The notes under the pieces were generated by a model, which saw only the letters and a list, made by a program, of their open reading frames with translations, had not been told where the DNA came from and made no database searches. From contig NZ_CP044285.1 in the NCBI RefSeq assembly GCF_008728635.1, forward strand, positions 2,604,001 to 2,668,000: a stretch of 64,000 nt of DNA, written 5' to 3'. The position numbers were made by a program, and so were the translations under genes. This stretch comes from Hymenobacter baengnokdamensis (lineage in GTDB: Bacteria > Bacteroidota > Bacteroidia > Cytophagales > Hymenobacteraceae). Positions within the stretch are counted from its first letter, which is position 1, and every line of letters starts with the position of its first letter. Below, one piece after another: positions 16,560-25,342 of the stretch.

Positions 16560-19500
16560 ATGAATAAGTTTATTCAAGGCATTATTGCCTTTTCGCTCAA
16601 GAACAAGGGCTTTATTTTCCTGCTCACGCTGGCGGCAATTATTGCCGGTGTAGTGAGCTACCGGAATACGCCCATCGAGGCCTTTCCGGACGTAACGAAC
16701 ACCGAAATCACCATCATTACGCAGTGGCCCGGCCGCTCGGCCGAGGAGATTGAGAAGTTTGTGACCGCGCCCATTGAAATCGCGCTCAACCCCGTGCAGA
16801 AGAAAACCAGCGTGCGCTCGACCACGCTCTTTGGCCTGTCGGTGGTGAAGGTGATTTTCGATGATGGCGTAGACGACGCCTTTGCCCGCGTGCAGGTCAA
16901 CAACCTGCTGGCCGGGGCCGACCTGCCCGAAGGCGCGGCGCCCGAGGTGCAGCCGCCCTACGGCCCGACGGGGGAGATTTTTCGCTACACGCTGGCATCT
17001 AACGATAAATCGACCCGCGAGCTGAAAACCATTCAGGACTGGGTAGTAGAGCGTAACCTGAAGGCCGTGCCCGGCGTGGCCGACGTGAACAGCTTCGGCG
17101 GCGAGGTAAAGAGCTACGAGATATCGGTAGACCCCAGCAAGCTGCAGGATTTTGGCCTCACGCCGCTCGACCTCTACACGGCCGTGCAGCGCTCCAACAT
17201 CAACGTGGGCGGCGACGTGATAAATGAAGGCCAGCAGAACTACGTGGTGCGCGGCATTGGCCTGCTGAACAACATCTCGGACATCAACAACACGGTCATC
17301 AAAAACGTGAACGGCGCGCCGATTCTGGTGAAAGACGTGGCGCAGGTAGCCGAAGCGGCCCTGCCCCGCCTGGGCCGCGTGGGCCGGGGCCTGAACGACG
17401 ACATGGTGGAAGGCATTGTGGTAATGCGCAAAGGCGAAAACCCGTCGGAAGTTATCAAGCTGCTGCAAGCCAAGGTAGAACTGCTGAACGACAAGATTCT
17501 GCCGCCCGACGTGAAAATCAGCACGTTCTACAATCGCCAGAACCTGATTGACTTCTCGACCGAAACCGTTATTCATAACCTCACCGAGGGCATGATTTTC
17601 GTGACGGTAATTGTGTTCCTGTTCATGGCCGACTGGCGCACCACGGTCATTGTGAGCATTATCATTCCGCTGGCGCTGCTGTTTGCCTTCATCTGCCTGC
17701 GCCTCAAAGGTATGAGTGCCAACCTGCTCAGCATGGGCGCTATCGACTTCGGTATCATCATCGACGGGGCCGTGGTAATGGTGGAAGGGCTCTTTGTGGC
17801 GCTCGACCACAAAGCCCACGAGGTGGGCATGGAGCGCTTCAACAAGCTCGCCAAGCTGGGCATCATCAAGAAAACCGGCCGCGATATGGGTAAATCCATC
17901 TTCTTTGCCAAGGCCATCATTATCACCGCATTGCTGCCGATTTTCTCGTTTGAGAAAGTGGAGGGCAAAGTGTTTTCGCCGCTGGCCTGGACGCTGGGCT
18001 TCGCGCTGCTCGGCGCGCTGATTTTTACTCTGACGCTGGTGCCGGTGCTGGCCTCCATTCTGCTGCGCAAGAACGTGCGGGAGAAAGACAACTTCTTCGT
18101 GCGGGCCATCAGCAAGGGCGCGAAGAACGTATTTGATTTTACATATATTCATAAAACCGCTAGTCTGCTGGCGGCGGCGGCGGCCGTGGTGGTGGGCATC
18201 GGCATGTACCAGTTTTTGGGCACCGAGTTTTTGCCCGAGCTAAATGAGGGCTCCATCTACGTGCGGGCGCAGCTGCCGCTGAGTATCTCGCTCGATGCGT
18301 CGAACAAGCTTTGCAACGAGATGCGGCGCGTATTCATCAGCTTTCCCGAAGTGAGCGACGTAGTAAGCCAGACCGGCCGCCCCAACGATGGTACCGACCC
18401 CACGGGCTTCTACAACAACGAGTTTCTGGTGCAGATAAAGCACACCGATGAGGTACAGAAGAACATGAAGCATAAAGCTTACCGGGAGGCGCTTATCGAG
18501 CGGATGCAGGAAAAGCTAAACCGTTTTCCGGGCGTCGACTTCAACTTCTCGCAGCCCATCACCGACAACGTGGAGGAAGCGGCTTCGGGCGTGAAGGGAA
18601 GTATAGCAGTTAAAATATATGGCACTGACCTCAAGCTGATGGAAGGCAAAGCCCGCCAGGTATATGAGATACTGCAAAAGGTGGATGGCATCGACGACCT
18701 GGGTCTGCTGCGCAACATCGGCCAGCCCGAGCTACACGCCGACCTCGACGAGCGTCGCATGGCCAGCTACGGTGTCAGTAAAAGCGACGCCAACGCCGTG
18801 CTCGAAATGGCGGTGGGCGGCAAGCAGGCCAGCCAGATGTACGAAGGCGAGCGCAAATTCCCGATTCGGGTGCGCTACGAGCCGCAGTTCCGCGAAAGCC
18901 CGGCCCAGATTTCGTCGCTCATGGTGCCCACGCAAGCGGGCAAAACTGTGCCCCTCAACGAAATAGCCGACATCAGGCAGGTAACCGGCCCCAGCCTGAT
19001 TTACCGCGACGACAACACCCGCTTCTCGGCTGTGAAATTTTCGGTGCGGGGCCGCGACCTGGGCTCAGCCATTGCGGAGGCGCAGGAAAAGGTGAACAAA
19101 GTAGTGGTGCTGCCCAAAGGCTACTCTATGAAATGGACCGGCGACTTCGAGAACCAGCGCCGGGCCTCGCAGCGGCTGGCGCAGGTGGTGCCCATCTCGC
19201 TGGCGCTCATTTTCTTCATTCTGTTTATTCTCTTTGGCAACCTCAAAGATGCCGGGCTGGTGCTGCTCAACGTGCCGTTTGCCCTCATCGGCGGCATTGC
19301 CATGCTGCTCATTACGCACACCAACTTCTCGATTTCGGCTGGTATCGGCTTCATTGCCCTGTTTGGTATCTGTATTCAGAACGGCGTTATTCTTATCAGC
19401 GTCTTTAAGCAGAACATGCTCAATAAGATGAGCCTCGACCGTAGCTTGTCGGAAGGCGTGGCCTCGCGCGTGCGGCCGGTCGTGATGACGGCCCTGATGG

Positions 19501-19709
19501 CTATCATCGGCCTCATGCCGGCGGCCCTCAGCACCGGCATCGGCTCCGAAACCTCTAAGCCTCTGGCTATTGTGGTTATCGGCGGCCTGCTCACGGGTAC
19601 TGTCCTCACGCTGTTCATCTTCCCGCTGATATTCGAGCGCACGTACCGCGCCTCGCACACGCACTACGCCGACGACCGGACTACCGGCCGCGAGCTGGCC
19701 GCGCATTAG
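16560..19709 (+). CDS. czcA: CzcA-type heavy-metal efflux RND pump (HME family), copy 2
   Basis: The 1049-residue pump is a paralogue of the one at 10640. The TM4 proton-relay motif DFGIIIDGAVVMVE is identical and falls at the same residues (Asp396, Asp402, Glu409), so divalent-cation efflux is again predicted. Shared blocks include TIITQWPGRSAEEIE, PPYGPTGEIFRYTL, GTEFLPELNEGSIYVRAQLP, NFSQPITDNVEEAASGVKGS and SRVRPVVMTALMAIIGLMPAA. Twelve membrane helices are expected. The divergent periplasmic loops between the two copies suggest different metal preference or affinity. It is the last gene of the second operon and is followed by a hairpin terminator. Confidence 0.95.
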   Translation: MNKFIQGIIAFSLKNKGFIFLLTLAAIIAGVVSYRNTPIEAFPDVTNTEITIITQWPGRSAEEIEKFVTAPIEIALNPVQKKTSVRSTTLFGLSVVKVIFDDGVDDAFARVQVNNLLAGADLPEGAAPEVQPPYGPTGEIFRYTLASNDKSTRELKTIQDWVVERNLKAVPGVADVNSFGGEVKSYEISVDPSKLQDFGLTPLDLYTAVQRSNINVGGDVINEGQQNYVVRGIGLLNNISDINNTVIKNVNGAPILVKDVAQVAEAALPRLGRVGRGLNDDMVEGIVVMRKGENPSEVIKLLQAKVELLNDKILPPDVKISTFYNRQNLIDFSTETVIHNLTEGMIFVTVIVFLFMADWRTTVIVSIIIPLALLFAFICLRLKGMSANLLSMGAIDFGIIIDGAVVMVEGLFVALDHKAHEVGMERFNKLAKLGIIKKTGRDMGKSIFFAKAIIITALLPIFSFEKVEGKVFSPLAWTLGFALLGALIFTLTLVPVLASILLRKNVREKDNFFVRAISKGAKNVFDFTYIHKTASLLAAAAAVVVGIGMYQFLGTEFLPELNEGSIYVRAQLPLSISLDASNKLCNEMRRVFISFPEVSDVVSQTGRPNDGTDPTGFYNNEFLVQIKHTDEVQKNMKHKAYREALIERMQEKLNRFPGVDFNFSQPITDNVEEAASGVKGSIAVKIYGTDLKLMEGKARQVYEILQKVDGIDDLGLLRNIGQPELHADLDERRMASYGVSKSDANAVLEMAVGGKQASQMYEGERKFPIRVRYEPQFRESPAQISSLMVPTQAGKTVPLNEIADIRQVTGPSLIYRDDNTRFSAVKFSVRGRDLGSAIAEAQEKVNKVVVLPKGYSMKWTGDFENQRRASQRLAQVVPISLALIFFILFILFGNLKDAGLVLLNVPFALIGGIAMLLITHTNFSISAGIGFIALFGICIQNGVILISVFKQNMLNKMSLDRSLSEGVASRVRPVVMTALMAIIGLMPAALSTGIGSETSKPLAIVVIGGLLTGTVLTLFIFPLIFERTYRASHTHYADDRTTGRELAAH

Positions 19710-19741
19710 GAGCCGGCAGAAGCTCCGGGCTCCTGTTAAAA

Positions 19742-19779
19742 GAAAGTCATGCCGCATTTTGCGTGGCATGACCTTCTTT
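19742..19779. terminator. Bidirectional terminator between the pump and the convergent hydrolase
   Basis: GTCATGCC pairs with GGCATGAC across a short loop, flanked by AAGAAA-type and TTCTTTTT tracts. It carries the GTCATGC core shared by the palindromes at 1631, 21391 and 58387. Confidence 0.75.
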
Positions 19780-20724
19780 TTAGTTGTTGATTTCCGTGCG
19801 CAAAAACCGGCTTATCACGCCCCGCCACTGCCCTGGATGCTTGGGCCAGTACGGCTCGTGGCCCGAGCCAATAAAATCGACGCGCTGCTTGGGGCCGGCC
19901 AGGTGGGCGAATATGGTGTCCGTTTCGGCGCGGGTCACGCGTGGGTCGGCGGTGCCCCACAGCAGCAGGGTAGGAGTGGCGACGTGCCGGGCGTACTCGC
20001 CCGCGTTCAGGCCGAATGCCCAATAGCCATTCTCCACGCTGCCCCAGAAAACCAATAGGTTAGCCAGTGGAAAGGGCGGCAGGTGCATCGACACAAAACG
20101 GTTTTTAGCCGTTTGCAGCATGCTGCCGTAGGGGCACTCGATAATGTTGGCCGTGGGCCGCAGCCTCAGCGCGGCCTCAGCTCGCAGAATGGCTACCGCA
20201 CCCATGCTTACGCCGTAAAGCACCACGGGCGCCCCCGGCTGCCGGGCCTGCGCCCAGCGAAAAGCGGCCGCTACATCGTCGGCTTCGCGGTAGCCAATGG
20301 TGGTTTGGTAGCCCTCGGAGGTGCCATTGCCGCTAAAGTCGAGCAGCAGCACCGAGTAGCCGAGCTGCCGAAAATAAGCCGCCTCGGGCCGCAGGCGCGA
20401 CTTATCGCTGGTGTAGCCGTGGCAAAGCACTACCGTGCCACGCGCTGCTGGCACACCGCTATACCAGGCACCGAGCCGGCCGTTGGGGCTGTGCAGCGTC
20501 ACGTTCTGGTAAGGAAAATCCGGTGGCGCGAGGTTGACGGGCTTCGGATTTTGCAGCCCGGTAAGAATAAGCTTGATTTTTTCCGCCGTAGGCAGCTTTT
20601 CCGGGTTGCGGGTGCGCGGCCCCGGAGTGGTCGTAAAGTGCGTAAAGCGCCAGGCATGGAGGGCCACCACCACGTTGAGCAGTACGACTATACCTAGCAA
20701 AAATACGATAAGCCGGCGTAGCAT
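19780..20724 (-). CDS. Membrane-anchored alpha/beta hydrolase
   Basis: The 314-residue protein has an N-terminal membrane anchor (residues ~5-24) followed by an alpha/beta hydrolase domain. The catalytic serine is Ser173 in LYGVSMGAVAIL, the acid is Asp260 in LLLWGTADPRV, and the base is His289 in GSGHEPYWP. VVLCHGYTSDKSRL provides the oxyanion-hole HG motif. The substrate is unknown; the closest general type is the BAAT/acyl-CoA thioester or dienelactone-like serine hydrolases. Its ATG overlaps the stop of the upstream pseudouridine synthase by one base (TGATG), so the two are translationally coupled. Confidence 0.88.
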   Translation of the reverse strand: MLRRLIVFLLGIVVLLNVVVALHAWRFTHFTTTPGPRTRNPEKLPTAEKIKLILTGLQNPKPVNLAPPDFPYQNVTLHSPNGRLGAWYSGVPAARGTVVLCHGYTSDKSRLRPEAAYFRQLGYSVLLLDFSGNGTSEGYQTTIGYREADDVAAAFRWAQARQPGAPVVLYGVSMGAVAILRAEAALRLRPTANIIECPYGSMLQTAKNRFVSMHLPPFPLANLLVFWGSVENGYWAFGLNAGEYARHVATPTLLLWGTADPRVTRAETDTIFAHLAGPKQRVDFIGSGHEPYWPKHPGQWRGVISRFLRTEINN

Positions 20725-21389
20725 CAGGGGCGGGGGTGGCGCGGGCCAGGGCGCCCGTGTGGAGTCGAAGCAGGTACCGGACGGCGGTAAGACTGGCTGG
20801 CGCGGCTACCCACGCCCGCCAGTCCGCGCAGGGCCTGTGCTTCCTCGTCGGTCAGCTCGCGCCAGGTGCCGGGCTGCAGGTCGTAGAGGCGCAGGTCGCC
20901 CAGGGCTTGGCGCACCAGCCGCAGGCAGGGCAGGCCCACGGCGGCGCACATCTTGCGCACCTGCCGGTTCATACCCTGTGAGATGGTGATTTCGAGCCAG
21001 CTCGTCGGGATGCTCGCCCGGTAGCGGATGGGCGGGTTGCGCGGCCACAGGTCGGTAGTTTCCTGCTCGGGCAGTTGTCGCGCCTCGGCGGGCAGCGTAA
21101 AGCCTTCCTTGATTTGCACGCCCTCGCGCAGCTGTTGCAGTGCCGCTTCGGTGGGCCGGCCCTCTACCTGTGCCCAGTAGGTTTTGGGCACCTTGTAGCG
21201 CGGGTCGCTGAGGCGGTGCTGCAGCTGCTTGTCGTCCGTTAATAATAAAAGCCCCTCGCTGTCGAAGTCGAGCCGACCCACCGGATACACGTTGGGCACT
21301 GCCACGAAATCCTTGAGCGTGGCGCGGCCCTGCTCATCGGTGAATTGGGTAAGAACTTCAAAGGGCTTGTTGAGGAGGACGTAGCGCAT
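20724..21389 (-). CDS. rRNA pseudouridine synthase, RsuA/RluE type
   Basis: The protein has 221 residues. It begins MRYVLLNKPFEVLTQFTDEQG, the usual start for RluE-type enzymes without an S4 domain. The catalytic aspartate lies in VYPVGRLDFDSEGLLLLTDD (GRLD). Other blocks are KTYWAQVEGRP, SQGMNRQVRKMCAAVGLPCLRLVR and LQPGTWRELT. It would isomerise one uridine of 23S rRNA, by analogy with RluE (U2457). The start at 21389 is preferred to an ATG five codons upstream, which lies inside a palindromic repeat. The last ~30 residues are Arg/Pro/Ser-rich and probably disordered. The stop overlaps the start of the hydrolase gene. Confidence 0.92.
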   Translation of the reverse strand: MRYVLLNKPFEVLTQFTDEQGRATLKDFVAVPNVYPVGRLDFDSEGLLLLTDDKQLQHRLSDPRYKVPKTYWAQVEGRPTEAALQQLREGVQIKEGFTLPAEARQLPEQETTDLWPRNPPIRYRASIPTSWLEITISQGMNRQVRKMCAAVGLPCLRLVRQALGDLRLYDLQPGTWRELTDEEAQALRGLAGVGSRASQSYRRPVPASTPHGRPGPRHPRP

Positions 21390-21390
21390 A

Positions 21391-21491
21391 AAAACGTTTG
21401 TCATGCTGACGAAGGAAGCATCTTGTCAGGAGAGATTAATGGACACGCGAACCTGACAAGATGCTTCCTTCGTCAGCATGACAAACGTTTT
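21391..21491. repeat. Perfect 40-bp inverted repeat (101-bp palindromic element)
   Basis: The arm 21391-21430 is the exact reverse complement of 21452-21491, with a 21-nt loop. The arms contain GTTTGTCATGCTGACGAAGG. It lies between the vWA protein gene stop and the pseudouridine synthase start and ends in a T run on the plus strand. Perfect arms suggest a recently mobilised or actively maintained element. No transposase is nearby. Confidence 0.92.
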
Positions 21492-21502
21492 TTATACGAT
21501 GC

Positions 21503-23656
21503 CTACACGCCGCCCTGGTACTTACGCGTAGCCCACTCGGCCGCCAGCAGCGCCACCACCGCGAAAAACAACCACTTCAAGTTAATCAGGTCCTTTAAAT
21601 CTTCTTCGCTGGAAAGCAGCGGCTTATAATTGCCTTTTGCTATATCCTGGGCCAGCTTGTCTAGCTGCGCGGGGTAATAGAGCCGGCCGCCGCTGCGGCG
21701 GCTGAGCTGCGCCAGCAGGCGGTGGTCGGCTTTCGACTCCTGAGCTTCAAGGGGCTGATTCTGCACCAGCAGTTCGCCGCCGGCCTGCTGGGCCTGGCCG
21801 CCGAGGGTGGCGCGGGCCTGGTAGCGGTAGAGGCCGGCCGGCAGCGGCCCCAGGTGCAGCGGCGAGCCATCGGCGGCATTGGCAAAGGTGATAGTGCGCG
21901 CCTTGCGGGCTGAGTCGGTGAGCGTGAGGGTAATTTTCTGGTCGTAGATGCGCTCAAAAACAGCGTTGTACGTTTCGGCGCTGAGCGTCACGTCGTCCTG
22001 GGTGCCAAAGGCATCCTGCGTCGGGTACACGTCGAGACGCTTTTTGTTGGCGTTCTGGGTCAGCAACTGTAGCGTGCGGCTGATGAGGCGGTCGTAGGCT
22101 TCGGGATGGTCGTCGTGGGCGATGGCTTCCTGCAAGCGCCACTGCCAGGTGTTTTCGGCCAGCAGCGTGGCCGTGCGGGGCCCGGTACCGGCCGCGCTGC
22201 TAAAAGCCAGCAGCGGTTTCTGGGTGGGGAGCCGGCCCACCTGCTGCCAGAGGGCCGCCTCTGCGCCGCTGCCCAGCCGCAGCTCGCCAAATGGTACTGT
22301 CGCCGGTGGGTATTGCGCAAAACGCAGCCGGGTTTCCTCATCAAGTGGAAAGCGGGCGAAGCCTGGGTTGGGCAGAGGCGTCACCTCGTCGGTTTGCGAG
22401 CCGCGCGGCTGCACATTCAGGCCGGCATTCAGCTGGTTATAAGCGTTAAAATCGGACTGTGCGCCCAGCACATAGAGCGTTGGTACGTGGGCCGCCCGTA
22501 CCCGCGCCAGCAGGTCCTGGCCGAGGCCACCGTGCGCCGGCAGCTGGTGCAGTACTGCCACATCGAAGGTGGTGCCGGCGGGCAGCGGCGCGCCCACGCC
22601 GGCAATACTCAGGGTGAGCTCAAAGTTATTATTAGCCAGAATGGCGGCCCGGAGCGCCTTGAGGTCGGGGTGCGGAGCGGCGGCGGCCAGCAGCACCCGC
22701 AGCTTACCTTTGACAATCTCAATGAAGGCCGTGCGCACGTTATTGAGGGCCGTAAACTCGCCGGCCTGGGGCACTACGCGTACTTCGTAGCGGCGCTTGC
22801 CCGGCGCGGGCGCGGTGAGCTGAAACGTGGTACGCACCCGCTGGCGGCCGGCTGGCAGGGCTACGCGCCGGGTTTCGAGTATCCGGCCGCCCTCGCGCAC
22901 TTCCACGGTTGCCGCGCCGCCGGCATAGCCCTCGTAGCTGATTTCGGCTTCCAGGGGAAATTTATTGCCGCTGAACGCCACGCGATTATACACCAAATCA
23001 GTAAGGCGTAGGTCTTTCTTCGCAATCGTATCGCCCAGCGCCACGCTGAAAATCGGGAAATTAAACTCCGAGAACTGGGGTTCCTGGCCTTGATTAACCA
23101 AGCCATCGCTCACCAGCACTACGCCGGCCAGGTTGTGCTCGGCGTTGGCCTCGCGGCTATCGCTGAGCAGCTTATTCAGGTCGGTACGGTCGGCGGTGAA
23201 GCGGAGCGAGTCGGGCGAGGCAGTGGCGTTGGTCAGCGTGCGGGTTTCGACCCGGAAGCCTTTGGCGCGCAAGGTGGCTGCCAGCTGCGGCAGGCCCGTA
23301 GTGAGCTGCGCTAAGTTCGCTTTGGGTGTAAATAAGCTTACCGACTGCGAGTTATCGACCGCTACTACTACTGTTGGGGCTTCGGTGTGCGTAGTGGTAG
23401 CCCTGATAAACGGCGACAACAGCAGAAAGCACAGAAAGCTGACTACCACAAAGCGCAGCCCGGCCAGCGCGTAGTTGACGGTCCGGCTCCAAGGCGACTT
23501 AGCCGAATAAAGCAGCGCCGCGTAGCCCGCGCCCACGGCCAGGCAAAGCAGAATAAACCAGGGAGAATAAGCAGTAGAGAGCAAGAGCAGAAGCGCGCCT
23601 AGAGGCCAGCGCGAAGCAAGAAACGAAAAAGCCCGCCAATCGGCACGCGCCCACAA
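21503..23656 (-). CDS. Membrane-anchored von Willebrand factor A domain protein
   Basis: The protein has up to 717 residues. Two N-terminal membrane helices (~30-50 and ~64-82) are followed by a vWA domain whose metal site starts at Asp101 (VAVDNSQSVSLF, DxSxS) and continues with GVVLVSDGLVNQGQ. A beta-rich region follows (~215-300), then a second alpha/beta part (~310-480). A C-terminal membrane helix lies at ~690-708. Similar proteins are widespread in Bacteroidota but have no assigned function; a role in envelope protein assembly is a guess from the BatA-like layout. The start is uncertain: the longest frame begins with TTG at 23656, and a later start near 23584 is possible. Confidence 0.8.
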   Translation of the reverse strand: MWARADWRAFSFLASRWPLGALLLLLSTAYSPWFILLCLAVGAGYAALLYSAKSPWSRTVNYALAGLRFVVVSFLCFLLLSPFIRATTTHTEAPTVVVAVDNSQSVSLFTPKANLAQLTTGLPQLAATLRAKGFRVETRTLTNATASPDSLRFTADRTDLNKLLSDSREANAEHNLAGVVLVSDGLVNQGQEPQFSEFNFPIFSVALGDTIAKKDLRLTDLVYNRVAFSGNKFPLEAEISYEGYAGGAATVEVREGGRILETRRVALPAGRQRVRTTFQLTAPAPGKRRYEVRVVPQAGEFTALNNVRTAFIEIVKGKLRVLLAAAAPHPDLKALRAAILANNNFELTLSIAGVGAPLPAGTTFDVAVLHQLPAHGGLGQDLLARVRAAHVPTLYVLGAQSDFNAYNQLNAGLNVQPRGSQTDEVTPLPNPGFARFPLDEETRLRFAQYPPATVPFGELRLGSGAEAALWQQVGRLPTQKPLLAFSSAAGTGPRTATLLAENTWQWRLQEAIAHDDHPEAYDRLISRTLQLLTQNANKKRLDVYPTQDAFGTQDDVTLSAETYNAVFERIYDQKITLTLTDSARKARTITFANAADGSPLHLGPLPAGLYRYQARATLGGQAQQAGGELLVQNQPLEAQESKADHRLLAQLSRRSGGRLYYPAQLDKLAQDIAKGNYKPLLSSEEDLKDLINLKWLFFAVVALLAAEWATRKYQGGV

Positions 23657-23742
23657 AGATGCGTGTGAAGTAGCGGTAGCTGCGTGCTAACGGCAACTGT
23701 CGCACGCTACGTTCCGATTCGCGCTCCTGGAAGGGGGTGGGG

Positions 23743-24561
23743 CTACTTCCACCAAATCTGTGCCTCACGCTTGCACGCGGCGGCTGAGCGTGCTCTATTA
23801 GTGTTTCCAAACGTACAGTCACGCATATCCAGCCAGCCAGCAGCCAAGTATTTGTCAGCCGGGCTGAATTCTCCCACCCCAATGTCAAAATCGCCCGAGT
23901 TAGGAATACGGTAGTCACCCCAGTTACAACGCAGGGCTTTTCCGGATGTATAGCTCGTCCAGCTACCTAAAAATTGATTGTTGCAAAACCTGTCCGTGGT
24001 GCGGATATCATCGTATTTCAGGCGGCCCCACTTGTCAACAAACCAGTCGGTTTCTACTACTCCCCTAAAGATGCCGGATTTTGACTGAGCGGCGTTTTCA
24101 CGCAACTCATAATCTGCCAGTAATATACCCTCTTGCCGGGCTGGGGACACAGTTTCATCAACGCGGGTGGCTAGTTGCCGGAGTTCCCGAATTTGCCTTA
24201 TTACCAGCACGCCGCTAAAGGTGCTTACGCGCCCGGTAACCTTTGTTTTGCCCATCAGTTGGTAGCGCGCAGGGTTAGCGGCATCCTGCTGCACGGTCAA
24301 AATTTTAACGCGTAGTCGCTGGCAAGCCGGGCCTATAAAACCCACAACTGCGGCGTTTGGGGTTTTTAACCATAGCGAACTAAAATCATACTTGGTGTAT
24401 TGATTCAGTTTGTTGTCGCGCTTTAAATTACTAGCCGCTAGTCGATTATGCTGATAGGTAATGCTTTCGGGCGGCAAAGAAAATGCGGCTTGGGTAGTCT
24501 GGGCAGATGAAGCCAAGGCATTCAGGCAAAATAATAGGCAGAAAGTGCGTTTTCTACTCAT
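23743..24561 (-). CDS. Secreted protein of unknown function
   Basis: The 272-residue protein starts with a signal peptide, MSRKRTFCLLFCLNALASSAQ. The mature part contains several cysteines (CQRL, RFCNNQ, ALRCNW, DCTFGN, AACKRE) that could form disulfides. A glycine/aromatic-rich C-terminal region follows, including SGDFDIGVGEFSPADKYL. I do not recognise a family. The gene has clearly lower GC (about 37-50 percent in 60-nt samples) than its neighbours and less biased codon use, which suggests acquisition or relaxed selection. It lies between the vWA gene and the YiiX-like gene, all in the same direction. Confidence 0.75.
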   Translation of the reverse strand: MSRKRTFCLLFCLNALASSAQTTQAAFSLPPESITYQHNRLAASNLKRDNKLNQYTKYDFSSLWLKTPNAAVVGFIGPACQRLRVKILTVQQDAANPARYQLMGKTKVTGRVSTFSGVLVIRQIRELRQLATRVDETVSPARQEGILLADYELRENAAQSKSGIFRGVVETDWFVDKWGRLKYDDIRTTDRFCNNQFLGSWTSYTSGKALRCNWGDYRIPNSGDFDIGVGEFSPADKYLAAGWLDMRDCTFGNTNRARSAAACKREAQIWWK

Positions 24562-24604
24562 GATATTTATCCTATGTTAAGCTGAATGGCACGTCCTAGC
24601 CGCC

Positions 24605-25294
24605 TCAACGTTTCACCACTGTCACCAGTTCTGCGCTACCAAATACGCTGGCCGGCGAGATAACTGGCTCATTCAGCGGTAATTCATTTCCGTACCGTTC
24701 GCGCAGCTTGGCTTGCACGGCGGGGTTCGTCAGGTCGAAGTCGCGCAGGTGCTGCAACTGCCCCAACTGCCGGTGCAGGCCCCGGTCGTACACTTTCCAA
24801 ATCAGCTCCGAGCAGTAAATCTGCTTATCTGACCAATTGAAGGCCAAGTCGTAGTCGCGGCCCAGCATCGGCTGGCCTGCGGCTCGCAGCCGTTCCAATG
24901 CCTTCGGAGTTAGCGTTGTAGCCGCATCACGCAGCCGCTTCACCACGAAGTGCCTGCCCTGGCCCCGCGCCACCCAGCGGGCTAGTGGCGTCAGCTTCAC
25001 CGGCTGCACCGCCTCGAAGACCTGCCACTTGCCGTTGGTTTTATAAAGCAGGCCGCAGTGGCTGTAGGGCGAGTGCGTAGCCAGTTGAATAGCTTGGCTT
25101 TGAGCCGACTGCGACGTGTGAAAAATCAGGTCGCCCTCGCGCAGGGTAGGGGATAGTTGGGCTACGGTGGCCGTGGCCTTGCGGGTAGTCTGCCAGCGGT
25201 GGAGCTTGCTGGTTAGGCGCGGGTAGGCGAAAAAGCTGCCGAAAATCGAGAGCATCCCAGCGACCCCAACTGCTGATTTGGATGAAAAGAGCAT
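24605..25294 (-). CDS. YiiX/YebB-like NlpC/P60-superfamily cysteine hydrolase
   Basis: The protein has 229 residues. A membrane-spanning or signal segment lies at ~8-24. The permuted papain-like domain has the conserved LREGDLIFHTSQSAQSQAI block, His79 in SPYSHCGLLYK, Glu in VFEAVQP, and the catalytic Cys161 in QIYCSELIWKVY. The order His-Glu-Cys is the circular permutation typical of YiiX-type enzymes. Family members cleave amide or acyl bonds at membranes; the substrate here is not known. It is on the minus strand 43 nt upstream of the secreted unknown protein and may be co-transcribed with it. Confidence 0.88.
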   Translation of the reverse strand: MLFSSKSAVGVAGMLSIFGSFFAYPRLTSKLHRWQTTRKATATVAQLSPTLREGDLIFHTSQSAQSQAIQLATHSPYSHCGLLYKTNGKWQVFEAVQPVKLTPLARWVARGQGRHFVVKRLRDAATTLTPKALERLRAAGQPMLGRDYDLAFNWSDKQIYCSELIWKVYDRGLHRQLGQLQHLRDFDLTNPAVQAKLRERYGNELPLNEPVISPASVFGSAELVTVVKR

Positions 25295-25342
25295 AGCGAT
25301 TTCGCTAAAGGGTAAGAATAGGATGCTCCCGGCAGCTGGCCG

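Noticed and set aside
16455..18152. 565-codon open frame antisense to the second CzcA pump
   Set aside because: It has no recognisable motif and an unusual His/Gln/Val composition, which is the expected shadow of a GC-rich membrane protein gene.
21391..21491. Perfect inverted repeat considered as the ends of an insertion sequence
   Set aside because: There are only 21 nt between the arms and no transposase nearby; it cannot be an autonomous element.
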